Source: Gilliamella apicola (GTDB taxonomy: Bacteria > Pseudomonadota > Gammaproteobacteria > Enterobacterales > Orbaceae). From it: a stretch of 64,000 nucleotides of DNA. A program made the translations under genes and the position numbers. Location of the stretch: the NCBI RefSeq assembly GCF_003202915.1, contig NZ_QGLP01000004.1, positions 496,001-560,000 on the forward strand, written 5' to 3'. Numbering within the stretch: the first letter of the stretch is position 1; every line of letters begins with the position of its first letter. Positions 1 to 8,288 of this stretch are shown here, in pieces. Below the pieces are notes generated by a model, which saw only the letters and a program-made list of their open reading frames with translations, had not been told where the DNA came from and did not search any database.

Positions 1-1
1 T

Positions 2-73
2 ATTGGTTGTCCGCGTAGTAAGGTCGAAACAGGTGTAAATGCAATTATCAATGCAATTAAGGCATTAGAATAA
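2..73 (+). CDS. malY: C-terminal end of a MalY/PatB-type PLP-dependent C-S lyase (partial)
   Basis: Only the last 23 codons and the stop are in the window; the gene begins upstream. The residues GCPRSKVETGV followed by an INAIKAL helix resemble, from memory, the extreme C-terminus of MalY/PatB-family aminotransferase-fold enzymes, where GCPRS is conserved in the substrate-binding C-terminal domain. These enzymes cleave cystathionine to homocysteine, pyruvate and ammonia, and E. coli MalY also represses the maltose regulon. With so short a piece the family call rests on one motif. The gene lies outside the island repeats, so it is probably core chromosome. Confidence 0.5.
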   Translation: MGCPRSKVETGVNAIINAIKALE

Positions 74-117
74 TACAAAATTGTTTTTATATAATAAACA
101 ATCATGCATCAAAGATT

Positions 118-147
118 GTTCCCCTAAAATATAAAATTTAGGGGAAC
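118..147. terminator. Perfect 11-bp inverted repeat downstream of the malY-like gene
   Basis: Arms GTTCCCCTAAA (118-128) and TTTAGGGGAAC (137-147) are perfectly complementary around an 8-nt A/T loop. The repeat starts 45 bp after the upstream stop codon, so it may end that transcript. No T-run follows the stem on either strand, so it may be a processed or protein-binding structure instead. Confidence 0.45.
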
Positions 148-149
148 AT

Positions 150-420
150 CAGCAAACTCCAAATTTTTATAATACGTTGAATTATGCAGAGGGAGATAAC
201 CCAATTTAATAAAAAAATACAAGACAGTTAGAGTATTTTTCGGTGGACGTTTTGGCATACATTCAAAGCGTGGATTGAAATGGATTGCTCTGAGTGAGTA
301 TAAGATTAATGAAAAAGTGGAAATAAAAAAATCCACGCAACCGCATGACTATCATGATTTTAGTGGATTCTATTACGTTGCAGTGGATTCTGCCATAAAA
401 ATAAATGGTGGAAGCGCAGA
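150..420 (+). repeat. Left copy of a ~265-bp direct repeat, ending in a tRNA-Ser 3' fragment (att-like)
   Basis: This stretch is a diverged copy, in the same orientation, of 11335-11600. Shared blocks include the TAAGATTAATGAAAAA, AGTGGATTCT and GCCATAAAAATAAATGG segments. The right copy runs into the intact tRNA-Ser gene. This copy stops matching about 15 nt into the tRNA 3' end (406-420, reading TGGTGGAAGCGCAGA), one base different from the real tRNA end. A short tRNA 3' duplicate far from the intact tRNA is the usual footprint of tyrosine-recombinase integration. The matched flank outside the tRNA end suggests tandem integration or remnants of two related elements. Confidence 0.7.
362..391 (+). 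promoter_or_regulatory. Paired AGTGGATTCT direct repeats beside the left att-like end
   Basis: AGTGGATTCT occurs at 362-371 and 382-391, exactly 20 bp (about two helical turns) apart. The same pair with the same spacing is kept in the right repeat at 11541-11550 and 11561-11570, although the spacer bases differ. Direct repeats of this size next to an attachment site look like arm-type sites for a tyrosine integrase. No integrase gene is left in the island, so this is inference. Confidence 0.4.
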
Positions 421-678
421 AAAAATAAAAGCCACCCGTCACTAAATATATAATATTGATTATTAATAATATTTATACGTTAAAAAAATTCCCATAAAAT
501 CCCGTTGGACGTTCAAATATAGAACTTATTTTGAGTAAAATAATATTATTTTCAAAGTTAAACCTAAATTTTGAGTGTCTCAAATTATTTATTGGGTAAC
601 TATTTTAGCTTTTCTTTGTTGAGTTTGTTAAATACATTGATAAAGTTGAACCAATCAAACCCATTAGGAGTTTTTGAT

Positions 679-1517
679 ATGCCAATTGGAAACACCAAGA
701 AAAGCCATAATATTGTGGTGCAAGGAACACCTGTTACGATTATAAACAATCATGAGTAAGATTACATTTCACTGACTGATATGGTGAAAAACTTTGAGAG
801 TGGTAGTGCTTTAATTGAGCAATGGCTGAAAAATAAAGACACAGTACTATTTTTAGGTGTATGGGAAAAAATTAATACTCCTGTTTTAATTCCCTCGAAT
901 TCGAGGGAATTAAAAATGAAGCAGGTCGGAACAGTTTCTACCTCTTTGCTGTGAAATGGAGTGATGTCATCGGAGCTATTGGCCTACAAGCCAAGGCAGG
1001 TCGTTACGGTGGCACTTATGCCCATAAAGATATTGCTTTTGAGTTCGGCTTATGGCTCAGCCCTGAATTCAAGCTTTATCTAATTAAATAATTTCAAATA
1101 TTTAAAGATGAAGAAGCCAAAGCAATGTCACTGGAATGGAATTTCCAACGTACTTTGGCAAAGGTCAATTACCGCATACATACAGATGCCATTAAAGAAC
1201 AGTTGATTCCGATACAATTAACAAATGCACAGACAGGGAAAGTGTATGCCAGTGAAGCAGATTTACTGAATATGGCTTTGTTTGGTATGACAGCAGCACA
1301 ATGGCGACAAGCCAATCCTGATCAAAAAGGAAACATACGTGATGTTGCTACATTAGAGCAATTAGTCGTTTTATCTAATCTGGAAAGTATTAACTCAGTC
1401 TTAATTCATCAAGGTATAAGTGGTTGCGAACGATTGATACAACTCAATGGTATTGCGATTAATCAAATGCAATCTTTGGTCAATATTTTTGAAACGAAGA
1501 ATTTTATATTCAGTTAG
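679..1517 (+). pseudogene. KilA-N domain protein, broken by two stop codons and a frameshift
   Basis: The natural start is ATG 679 behind AGGAG at 666-670. The protein reads MPIGNTKKSHNIVVQG, then a TAA (757-759) just before DYISLTDMVKNFESG, the typical start of a KilA-N DNA-binding domain. The frame shifts near 884-890. The next segment, EFEGIKNEAGRNSFY to AGRYGGTYAHKDIAFEFG, ends the domain. A second TAA follows LYLIK, after which 1125-1517 stays open and encodes the usual C-terminal part (NYRIHTDAIKEQLIP). KilA-N proteins belong to phages, plasmids and ICEs. The gene is clearly non-functional; the last 130 codons look intact only because decay has not reached them. Confidence 0.8.
884..915. 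repeat. Perfect 32-bp palindrome inside the KilA-N pseudogene
   Basis: The sequence is its own reverse complement from 884 to 915, centred on GAATTC, with core CCCTCGAATTCGAGGG and flanking AATT and TTTT/AAAA. It sits exactly where the reading frame is lost, between the KINTPV and NSLEFEGI segments. A palindrome of this size could have caused the deletion by replication slippage, or could have been produced by it. Confidence 0.85.
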
Positions 1518-1545
1518 TAGTATATAAACGATAATACAGCGTATT

Positions 1546-2364
1546 TTAGGTATGTAATGCCTGAAATACGCTGTACAAACAGTAATGTTTTCCACACATA
1601 ATATCATTATTATCAATTATTAAAGCTCGTTTCAGTTGTGATGGTCTCAGCCCCAAACTAGATAAACATGTTCTGCTAAAATGAGCCGAATCAGAAAATC
1701 CCATATCATTGGCTAATTTTGTCAGTGTTGTAGGGGAGTCGAGTATATCAATTACATCCTGTAATCTTTTCCACAATAGATAACTCCTGAAATTAATACC
1801 CAACTCAGAACGAAAAAGATGAAGAAAGCGACTTTCAGAAAGGTGTATTTTTTCGGCGATTTCCCTCGATGAAATTTGCTTTATGGGTAATGATGAAATA
1901 ATAGAGACTGCTTTATTAATGCGGTTATCTTGATCACATGAACAATTAGGATCTGACTCACATAATAACTTATAGACGTGATAAAGCTCAAATGGTTGGC
2001 TAATAGTAACAGATTTTATAAAATAACTGGCAATTTTTAATGCTTCTTTGTTAGTAAGAAAATAAACAGGATTATTTTCAGTAAAATGCGATAATAAGTG
2101 ATAATAGGGATCTTCTGGGCCAATAAGTAAATTAATACAACAGACATCTGGTGCGCTCAGTTTATGGGGAACATTTGATTGAATAATAAAACCAAACACA
2201 TCTTTTTTTTCATCTGGTGTTTCTAGCTCAAAAGACATATTGTGCAATGATATTGTCAATTGAAGAGAAGGGTGACGATGCCAATCCGTCGTGATATTGT
2301 TTATAAAAAGCAATGTAGATAAATTTTGTCGGTGCACTTTAACTAACAAATCATTGTCTAACAT
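1546..2364 (-). CDS. AraC-family transcriptional regulator
   Basis: A 272-residue protein. The first 130 residues form a cupin-like sensory region (includes DWHRHPSLQLTISLHN). The C-terminal double helix-turn-helix spans about 150-246: SSREIAEKIHLSESRFLHLF is the first helix-turn-helix, and MGFSDSAHFSR...GLRPSQLKR is the AraC signature. The start at 2364 has an AAGGA ribosome site. It is divergent from the broken phosphopantetheinyl transferase at 2488, so it may have controlled that gene, and it lies near the efflux pair at 3204-5917. Its inducer is unknown. It is one of few intact genes in the island. Confidence 0.88.
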   Translation of the reverse strand: MLDNDLLVKVHRQNLSTLLFINNITTDWHRHPSLQLTISLHNMSFELETPDEKKDVFGFIIQSNVPHKLSAPDVCCINLLIGPEDPYYHLLSHFTENNPVYFLTNKEALKIASYFIKSVTISQPFELYHVYKLLCESDPNCSCDQDNRINKAVSIISSLPIKQISSREIAEKIHLSESRFLHLFRSELGINFRSYLLWKRLQDVIDILDSPTTLTKLANDMGFSDSAHFSRTCLSSLGLRPSQLKRALIIDNNDIMCGKHYCLYSVFQALHT

Positions 2365-2487
2365 GATATTTTATCCTTGCTAAATAAACATCTTTGTCAT
2401 TAAAAACAGTAATATAAACAATATGTAAAGACTATACATATATACGTAATTCGATTAACTTAAACTAACTAAAGGATAACACATATC

Positions 2488-3120
2488 ATGTATAAAGTTA
2501 ATCAAGAACAATACAAACGTATTTTTGGCTATTTTAAACCTATCACCAAAAACTTTATTATAGGATCTCAAAATATCTCGCAATTTTTTTGCCATTTTTC
2601 AGTAGATAATTTTAATATTAATAATTTTGATGATTTACCATTAAAATTAAAAAAAGATATTTAATACTTTCCAGTAAGAAGAAAAATAGAGTTTTTAGCT
2701 GGTAGAGTGTGTTCTGCTACGGCATTAGAAAACTTATTGCGTGATGGAGAATATTACTGGAGACTAAAAAGTTCCAACGGAGCCGTTTTATGGCCTAAAA
2801 ACATAGCTGGTTCAATATCTCACTCTAATAATTTTGTAACTGCGGTTACAATAAAACACTCAAATGAGGTTCAAAGTATAGGAGTTGATATAGAAAAAAT
2901 AATGTCCACTCAAAAAGCAATTGATTTAAGTCAAACGATCCTAAAATGCCCGACTCCCAGTGACATGATAATGGACATAACACATTACATTACTTTAGTA
3001 TTTTCAGCCCAAGAGAGTTTATATAAAGCGTTTAGCTCAACTGGTATTACACTTTCATATGAAGATATCTTTTGCATAGGTATAAACAAAGAAAAAAACA
3101 TGTACATTACATGTAGGTAA
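2488..3120 (+). pseudogene. 4'-phosphopantetheinyl transferase (EntD/Sfp group), interrupted by one TAA
   Basis: From ATG 2488 (behind AAAGGA) one frame covers 210 codons and is interrupted only by TAA at 2662-2664. The landmarks are in order: RRKIEFLAGR near residues 64-73, GSISHS 108-113, the Mg-binding GVDIE 132-136, and FSAQESLYKA 172-181. These are signatures of enzymes that load carrier proteins of non-ribosomal peptide or polyketide synthases with phosphopantetheine. The stop falls before all catalytic motifs, so the product from the natural start would be inactive. The downstream piece has no clear start of its own. The gene implies that a carrier-protein-dependent pathway once existed here; no NRPS/PKS gene is in the window. 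Confidence 0.8.
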
Positions 3121-3203
3121 TCCGATCAATAAAGTTTTTGAAGTTCATTTTTATTTTTCGAAATATTATAATCTTGTTATGACTTAAGTACTTATCTAAC
3201 CAA

Positions 3204-4745
3204 CTATTTTTCTATTTCATTCTTTGATGTAATGGTTGATTTTGCAAACCAAACAACTATGATTAATAGTAGAAAAATAATTCCATATAGCCAAAAAATT
3301 TCGTTTGTTGCGATTACCAGCCCCTGATTAGTAATATTTTGTGCTAGTTTTGCCGAAGCTTGAGTTTCAGAAAAACCTTGCAACTGAAACTGCTGATATG
3401 TGTATTCTAGCGTTTGTATATTTTGATTCATTAGATCAGTTAGTTGGTTGTGATGAATTGCTTCACGATGTTCCCATAATGAATTTGTTAAAGAAGTACC
3501 AATGGAAGTAGATAATGTTCTAAAAAAATTAAATAAACTTCCTGCTGCCGCTAACTTGTGAGAAGGTATATCAGTTAAAATTATTATATTCAGAGGCATA
3601 ACAAAGCATGCTATCGCAAATCCTTGAAAGAATTGGGGCCATGCAGAACTCGAAAAATCCATATTAGGCTCAAACGAGTAAGCTCTCCAAAAAAAGCACA
3701 AAGCAAAAACAATGAAACCAAAAGTCACAAGCTTCCTCATATCTAAATAAGGAACAAAACGACCGACTATTGGAGCAAGAACGATAGGAACTAAACCGAT
3801 GGGAGACAATGCTAATCCTGCCCACGTTGCAGTATAACCAAAAACTCGTTGTAATAGCTGTGGTTGCATAACTAATGTCCCTATATGTAGCAAAAATGCC
3901 AAACTTATGCAAATCGTCCCTACTGTAAAATTTCTTGATCTAAATAAAGATAGATCAACAATAGGATGATTCGATGTCATTTCCCAAAGAACAAAAAAAG
4001 AAAGTGTTACTAACGCTATCACAGATAAAATAATAATTTCAGATGAACTAAACCAATCCAGTTCTTTCCCTCTATCTAAAATAAGTTGTAAACTACCAAC
4101 TCCAAATATTAATAAAGCAAGCCCGATAGTATCTATTCGAGATTTACTTATTTCTGTTTCTCGTCCTTTTAATAATATTTTAGTACTTATCCAAGCTATT
4201 AGACCAATTGGCACATTTAGTAAAAAAATCCAGCCCCAAAATAAATTATCACTTATCCATCCACCCAAAATAGGTCCACAGACGGGAGCAATAATAATAG
4301 TCATCGACCATATTGCTAAAGACATATTTTTTTTGGAATCTGGTGAGTTAGCTAATAATAAGCTTTGAGAAAGAGGAATAATTGGCCCAGAAACCGCACC
4401 TTGTAGTACTCGTGAAATAATTAACATTTCAAGGCTGTTGGAGACACCACATAACCAAGAGGCTAAAACAAACAACAAAATTGAAAACAAAAATAACTTA
4501 ACTTCCCCAAAGTACTTAGCTAGCCATCCAGATAAAGGAATTGAAATGGCATTGGATACGGCAAATGATGTAATTACCCATGTTGCTTGGCTACTTGATG
4601 TTCCTAGGTTTCCAGCAATAGTAGAGAGAGCTACATTGGCAATTGTTAAATCTAAAATTTGTAAGAAGGCCACTGTTGCCAATGCAACAATAAGCCCAAT
4701 TAATTTTGCACCTGATAGATATAATGGTGACATTTTATGATTCAC
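3204..4745 (-). CDS. DHA2-family MFS drug efflux permease, EmrB-like
   Basis: A 513-residue integral membrane protein with the roughly 14 hydrophobic segments expected of DHA2 transporters. The motif-C region (SRVLQGAVSGPIIPLSQSLL) and the WVITSFAVSNAISIPLSGWLAK segment are typical of EmrB/QacA proteins. It exports hydrophobic drugs or metabolites by proton antiport, working with a periplasmic adaptor and TolC. The adaptor gene lies immediately upstream and overlaps by 4 bp (ATGA), so the two are translationally coupled. With the neighbouring biosynthesis remnants, a role in exporting a self-made compound is plausible but inferred. Confidence 0.88.
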   Translation of the reverse strand: MNHKMSPLYLSGAKLIGLIVALATVAFLQILDLTIANVALSTIAGNLGTSSSQATWVITSFAVSNAISIPLSGWLAKYFGEVKLFLFSILLFVLASWLCGVSNSLEMLIISRVLQGAVSGPIIPLSQSLLLANSPDSKKNMSLAIWSMTIIIAPVCGPILGGWISDNLFWGWIFLLNVPIGLIAWISTKILLKGRETEISKSRIDTIGLALLIFGVGSLQLILDRGKELDWFSSSEIIILSVIALVTLSFFVLWEMTSNHPIVDLSLFRSRNFTVGTICISLAFLLHIGTLVMQPQLLQRVFGYTATWAGLALSPIGLVPIVLAPIVGRFVPYLDMRKLVTFGFIVFALCFFWRAYSFEPNMDFSSSAWPQFFQGFAIACFVMPLNIIILTDIPSHKLAAAGSLFNFFRTLSTSIGTSLTNSLWEHREAIHHNQLTDLMNQNIQTLEYTYQQFQLQGFSETQASAKLAQNITNQGLVIATNEIFWLYGIIFLLLIIVVWFAKSTITSKNEIEK

Positions 4746-5917
4746 TGAATATTACTCTCTAAAATTAAGTTATTTTGCATAATTTCTCGTACTAGTTGCT
4801 CGAATTCATCTAAGTCGTAAGCAAGTACATCTGTTTGATATTTAATTTCTTGAGGTGAAATATCAGTAAGTAATTTTCCACTTACATCACTGGTATCCAC
4901 TGTTACATACATAGATAACCCTACCCGTAATGGATATTCCTTAATTTGCTCTTTATTCAATTCAATACGAACAGGTAAACGCTGAACTACTTTAATCCAG
5001 TTTCCTGTTGCATTTTGTGCTGGTAATAACGAAAATGCACTTCCTGTTCCCATAGCAATTCCTGTAATCACCCCGTCGAATTTAATATCATCTCCATAAT
5101 AATCACTAGTTAACTTAACTTTTTGTCCTAATCGAATGTGTTTTAGTTGAACTTCTTTAAAGTTAGCTTCTACCCAAACTTGATCCAAAGGAACAATAAC
5201 TAATAATCGTTCTCCCCTATTAACCTGTGTTCCAACTTGGACTTGGCGCCTCGAAACATAACCAGTGACAGGGGAAACAATTGTTACTCGTTTTAAGTTA
5301 AGCCAAGCTTCCTTTAGTTTCGAAATAGCTTGCTGAATACGTGGCTGTTCTAATAATGAATTCTGCATTAATAGGGCATTATTAATTTCTAACTCTTGCT
5401 TGGAAATATTTAAGTCATTTGACGCAATTAATACATCTTGCCTAGCATGCTCTATTTCTTCTTGTGAAATAGCATTACGAGACCAAAGGCCTTCTCTCCG
5501 AGCTAAATCTTTTTCTAATTTATCTAATGTCGCTTGTTTTAATTGAATACTTGCTAACAATTTTTCAGTTGTTAGTTTGATCTGTTGAGTTTCTCTTATT
5601 ACCTTGGCTAATTCATTTTTTGCATAACTAAAATTATTTTCAGCATCAATTGATTCTAATTGAGCGATAACATCTTTTTTTCTCACAAAGTCATTATCAT
5701 CAACGTAAATGGAGGAGATTCCTCCGCTTATTTGAGTATGAATTGGAATTTGATTTCCCATAACATACGCATTATCTGTAGATTGTGTAAACCGAGAAAA
5801 CATGTACCAAAAAATGAAGTATCCTATCCCTGAAACTAGGAAAATAACAGATAAAATAATCAATTTTTTATATCGTGTTAAACCATTGAATTGTCGGCCA
5901 TCGGTGTTGTTTTCCAT
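4742..5917 (-). CDS. HlyD/EmrA-type membrane fusion protein
   Basis: About 391 residues. One N-terminal membrane helix (about 18-40, IILSVIFLVSGIGYFIFW) is followed by a lipoyl-like half (STDNAYVMGNQIPIHTQISG), a long coiled-coil hairpin (about 80-200) and a beta-barrel region (IVSPVTGYVSRRQVQVG). This layout is standard for the periplasmic adaptor of tripartite efflux pumps. Two starts are possible. ATG 5917 has GGAG at a good distance, whereas the ATG 12 bp upstream (5929) has a poor site, so 5917 is chosen. It forms an operon with the overlapping DHA2 permease. Confidence 0.88.
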   Translation of the reverse strand: MENNTDGRQFNGLTRYKKLIILSVIFLVSGIGYFIFWYMFSRFTQSTDNAYVMGNQIPIHTQISGGISSIYVDDNDFVRKKDVIAQLESIDAENNFSYAKNELAKVIRETQQIKLTTEKLLASIQLKQATLDKLEKDLARREGLWSRNAISQEEIEHARQDVLIASNDLNISKQELEINNALLMQNSLLEQPRIQQAISKLKEAWLNLKRVTIVSPVTGYVSRRQVQVGTQVNRGERLLVIVPLDQVWVEANFKEVQLKHIRLGQKVKLTSDYYGDDIKFDGVITGIAMGTGSAFSLLPAQNATGNWIKVVQRLPVRIELNKEQIKEYPLRVGLSMYVTVDTSDVSGKLLTDISPQEIKYQTDVLAYDLDEFEQLVREIMQNNLILESNIQ

Positions 5918-5986
5918 CGTACACTCCATTTACATCTTTCATTTTAATCATTGCTCCTATGAACAGCATCACAATATGCTATTTCA

Positions 5987-6094
5987 TTAAGCAGACATTC
6001 CACCATCAATAACTAGAGTTTGACCCGTAATATAATTACCCCCATAACCGAGTAAAAAATTCACAGACATAACCACTTCCTTATTATTTTCCAT
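5987..6094 (-). pseudogene. C-terminal scrap of a short-chain dehydrogenase
   Basis: The minus strand encodes 35 residues ending GNYITGQTLVIDGGMSA before a stop. YITGQTLVIDGG is the hallmark C-terminal strand and loop of FabG/EntA-type short-chain dehydrogenases. The Rossmann fold and the catalytic YxxxK are gone; what precedes the motif (MENNKEVVMSVNFLLGYG) starts at an ATG but is only the end of the domain. It points in the same direction as the efflux operon, just upstream of it. Confidence 0.65.
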
Positions 6095-6374
6095 TATGTT
6101 ACTCCATCTCTTGTTTGGTTATTAGATTGTGAAAAGTTAACAGCATTGTATAAATGGGTGAGTAATATTGTCTTGAACAAATAAGCTGACTTCATTTTAT
6201 AAAAAAATCATTAATTTATTTAACTCTCTATATTTCATATAGTTATTTATTCTTTGACAATTATTTTCATTTAAAAAAAAGAATGAGAGATCTAATATAG
6301 CTAGTTTATTCAATTAAATAACCTTTGAATAGATATATGCTCACCCAACATATATCAATTAGAAGATAAAATTC

Positions 6375-6608
6375 ATGACTTACGACTGTGTAATCATTGG
6401 TGCTGGACAAGCTGGACTGTGTTTAGCATCATTATTTCTGACTAAAAAAATATCACTGTTCTTATATTAGAAAGAGATGAACGTATAGGAGACGTCTGGC
6501 GTAGACGACCAGATAGTATGCGGTTGTTTACACCAAGAGCAATGAATCAGCTACCAGGTTTAATTATGGCTGGTGATCAAAAGGGTATTCCCCTTTCTTT
6601 AATTTTCG
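6375..6608 (+). pseudogene. N-terminal fragment of an FAD-dependent mono-oxygenase, frameshifted
   Basis: ATG 6375 opens MTYDCVIIGAGQAGLCLASL, a GxGxxG FAD-binding motif. After about 25 codons the frame shifts at an A-run, and the next frame continues ITVLILERDERIGDVWRRRP, then DSMRLFTPRAMNQLPG. ERxxxxGxxWR is typical of the flavoprotein mono-oxygenase/CzcO group. Homology fades after about residue 75, where the remnant abuts the antisense nucleotide-sugar dehydrogenase fragment. The gene is therefore frameshifted and truncated. Confidence 0.7.
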
Positions 6609-6893
6609 CGCAATGGTTTCCGTTGCTGAAAATAAACAACTTAAATCAGGTTTATTTTTAGTATCAATAGGAGTCGGAACAACAATTATATAAAAATTAG
6701 AATTAAGTAAATCATCGCTACTGTAGGTCATATTTGAAGTATTATATGTTTTTTTAATCTCTCGATTTTTTTGCTATCAATATCAAAACCTATTGTTTTA
6801 TAAATTTTAGAAAATTCAAGGAAAAGAGGTAAACCGACATACCCCCATTCCTATTATTGCAATTTCAAATTCTCTATTATTTGTATTGTTCAT
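6609..6893 (-). pseudogene. N-terminal fragment of a UDP-sugar 6-dehydrogenase (TviB/WbpO/VipA type), frameshifted
   Basis: On the minus strand from ATG 6893 the frames read REFEIAIIGMG, then after a frameshift VGLPLFLEFSKIYKTIGFDI, then after another NFYIIVVPTPIDTKNKPDL and ATETIA. This order matches the NAD-binding N-terminal domain of nucleotide-sugar dehydrogenases of Vi-antigen and O-antigen pathways (GxGYVGLPLA, GFDI, VPTPI). At least two frameshifts are present, and everything after about residue 100 is missing at the junction with the flavoprotein fragment. Confidence 0.7.
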
Positions 6894-6920
6894 AACAGCA
6901 CCTCAGCATATTAATTTTAC

Positions 6921-8234
6921 TTAATGATCAACAATAAAATCCATTAAACTAATGTTCTTGGCCTGTACTATGATTTTACTCCAGTTTTTTAAGAGTTTAA
7001 CGTGTAAGAAATATTCTTCATTACATTCGGCAATACATTTTGCAGTGACTTTCCTTAATTCTTGTCCTATCTTTGAATAATTTTCATCGAACTTTAATAA
7101 TACTTCATCAATAATTCTGATTATATGCTCTTCTCTTTTAGTATCATTAGAAGCAAATGATGCTATTTTTTCAGAAAGAGACTCACACATTTGTTGAGAA
7201 ACGAAGCAATCATCATAATCACAAAAGTTATCAATAAGCTTATCATTATAGATACTTCCATATAATGAAAAATAATCTGCAAATTTTAACATCCCATACC
7301 AATATTTTAGTTTTTTATCATACTCAAATCTTTCATCATGATATTCATGAAACACGGGTCTAGTATGATGTACAGATGGGTAGCCTAATGCAGTCGAGGT
7401 ATCAAAAGCGAAATAATCCGCTGCTAATGTATTTTTACCAGGTAAGTTTGGTAGAAACTCAAATAGCCGATAGACACTAACATTACCACAGTCAGGATTA
7501 CACCCATCGTCAACAGAAGTAACTAAGGAAATAACATCATTTTGAGGAACGGGTTGCTCTAATTTGAATATATCATCGCAAATATCAATAATATGCTCAG
7601 ATTTAAAACCAAGTAGTTCATATATTTTATAAACATAGTCATACGACACTTTTGCAAAATCTTTGACATCAAGATTCCACTCACCTAAGTAATTCCCACC
7701 AACCACAAGTACTCGTCTTTTATTGTTTATATCTTGTTTAAGATTTTTGATATCCAAGTCATTAACTATTTCCATTATTGGTTTACCTAAATACTTTAAC
7801 TCATACTCAATTGGATAGACTTCCCTAGCTTCACTCCTTCTATCAAATAACAAACAAGTATCAGAATCTCTTCTATGATAGGCGTTAGCCTCCATTGAAC
7901 ACGCAAATAAACCTAATTTATTCATAGCAGTAGCATAATCGGTACCTGTATAAGTAAAAATCTTATAGAAATCATCATCCATACCTTTAAAAAGTGACTT
8001 AAAGTATTTTTTCTGTACATCAACAGATAGATGTAGAATATTCAATTTTGGATATTGATTTTTTAATGATTTAATAATTTCATTATTTTCTATAGATGAA
8101 AATTCATTGGTTTCAACTACAATTAAAGGAATATTAACTTGCAAGACATCATTTGCGTATAAAATCTCCTTAATATAACTACTAACACTATCTTTAATAC
8201 TTTTATTTGTTGGTATAAAAAATACTGATTTCAT
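6921..8234 (-). CDS. Uncharacterised 437-residue protein, possible GT-A-like glycosyltransferase fold
   Basis: Intact and not securely recognised. The N-terminus (KSVFFIPTNKSIKDSVSSYI) looks like a beta-strand followed by a helix. A region near 94-126 (TYTGTDYATAMNKLGLFACS, then ANAYHRRDSDT) resembles the part of GT-A-fold transferases that leads to the metal-binding DxD; here DSD is at 123-125. The C-terminal 150 residues are helical and charged, and there is no signal peptide or membrane segment. It is followed 5 bp after an ATTGAACTAA stretch by no closer gene; the FemAB-like gene lies upstream in the same direction. It may act in glycosylation or tailoring of the lost metabolite, but this is a weak inference. 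Confidence 0.5.
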   Translation of the reverse strand: MKSVFFIPTNKSIKDSVSSYIKEILYANDVLQVNIPLIVVETNEFSSIENNEIIKSLKNQYPKLNILHLSVDVQKKYFKSLFKGMDDDFYKIFTYTGTDYATAMNKLGLFACSMEANAYHRRDSDTCLLFDRRSEAREVYPIEYELKYLGKPIMEIVNDLDIKNLKQDINNKRRVLVVGGNYLGEWNLDVKDFAKVSYDYVYKIYELLGFKSEHIIDICDDIFKLEQPVPQNDVISLVTSVDDGCNPDCGNVSVYRLFEFLPNLPGKNTLAADYFAFDTSTALGYPSVHHTRPVFHEYHDERFEYDKKLKYWYGMLKFADYFSLYGSIYNDKLIDNFCDYDDCFVSQQMCESLSEKIASFASNDTKREEHIIRIIDEVLLKFDENYSKIGQELRKVTAKCIAECNEEYFLHVKLLKNWSKIIVQAKNISLMDFIVDH

Positions 8235-8288
8235 AGTTACTCCTTAGTTAATTGAACTAATAATTAATTTTTTAACCAACGATAATAT

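Noticed and set aside
124-336. Similar small minus-strand frames (starting MDFFIS) in both island repeats as a conserved peptide
   Set aside because: They lie within a DNA repeat, have no ribosome site, and differ in length at the ends. The similarity comes from the DNA.
679-3120. In-frame TAA codons in KilA-N and the phosphopantetheinyl transferase as possible stop-codon recoding
   Set aside because: The housekeeping genes in the window end with ordinary TAA, and the same island contains frameshifts and truncations. Decay explains the stops more simply.
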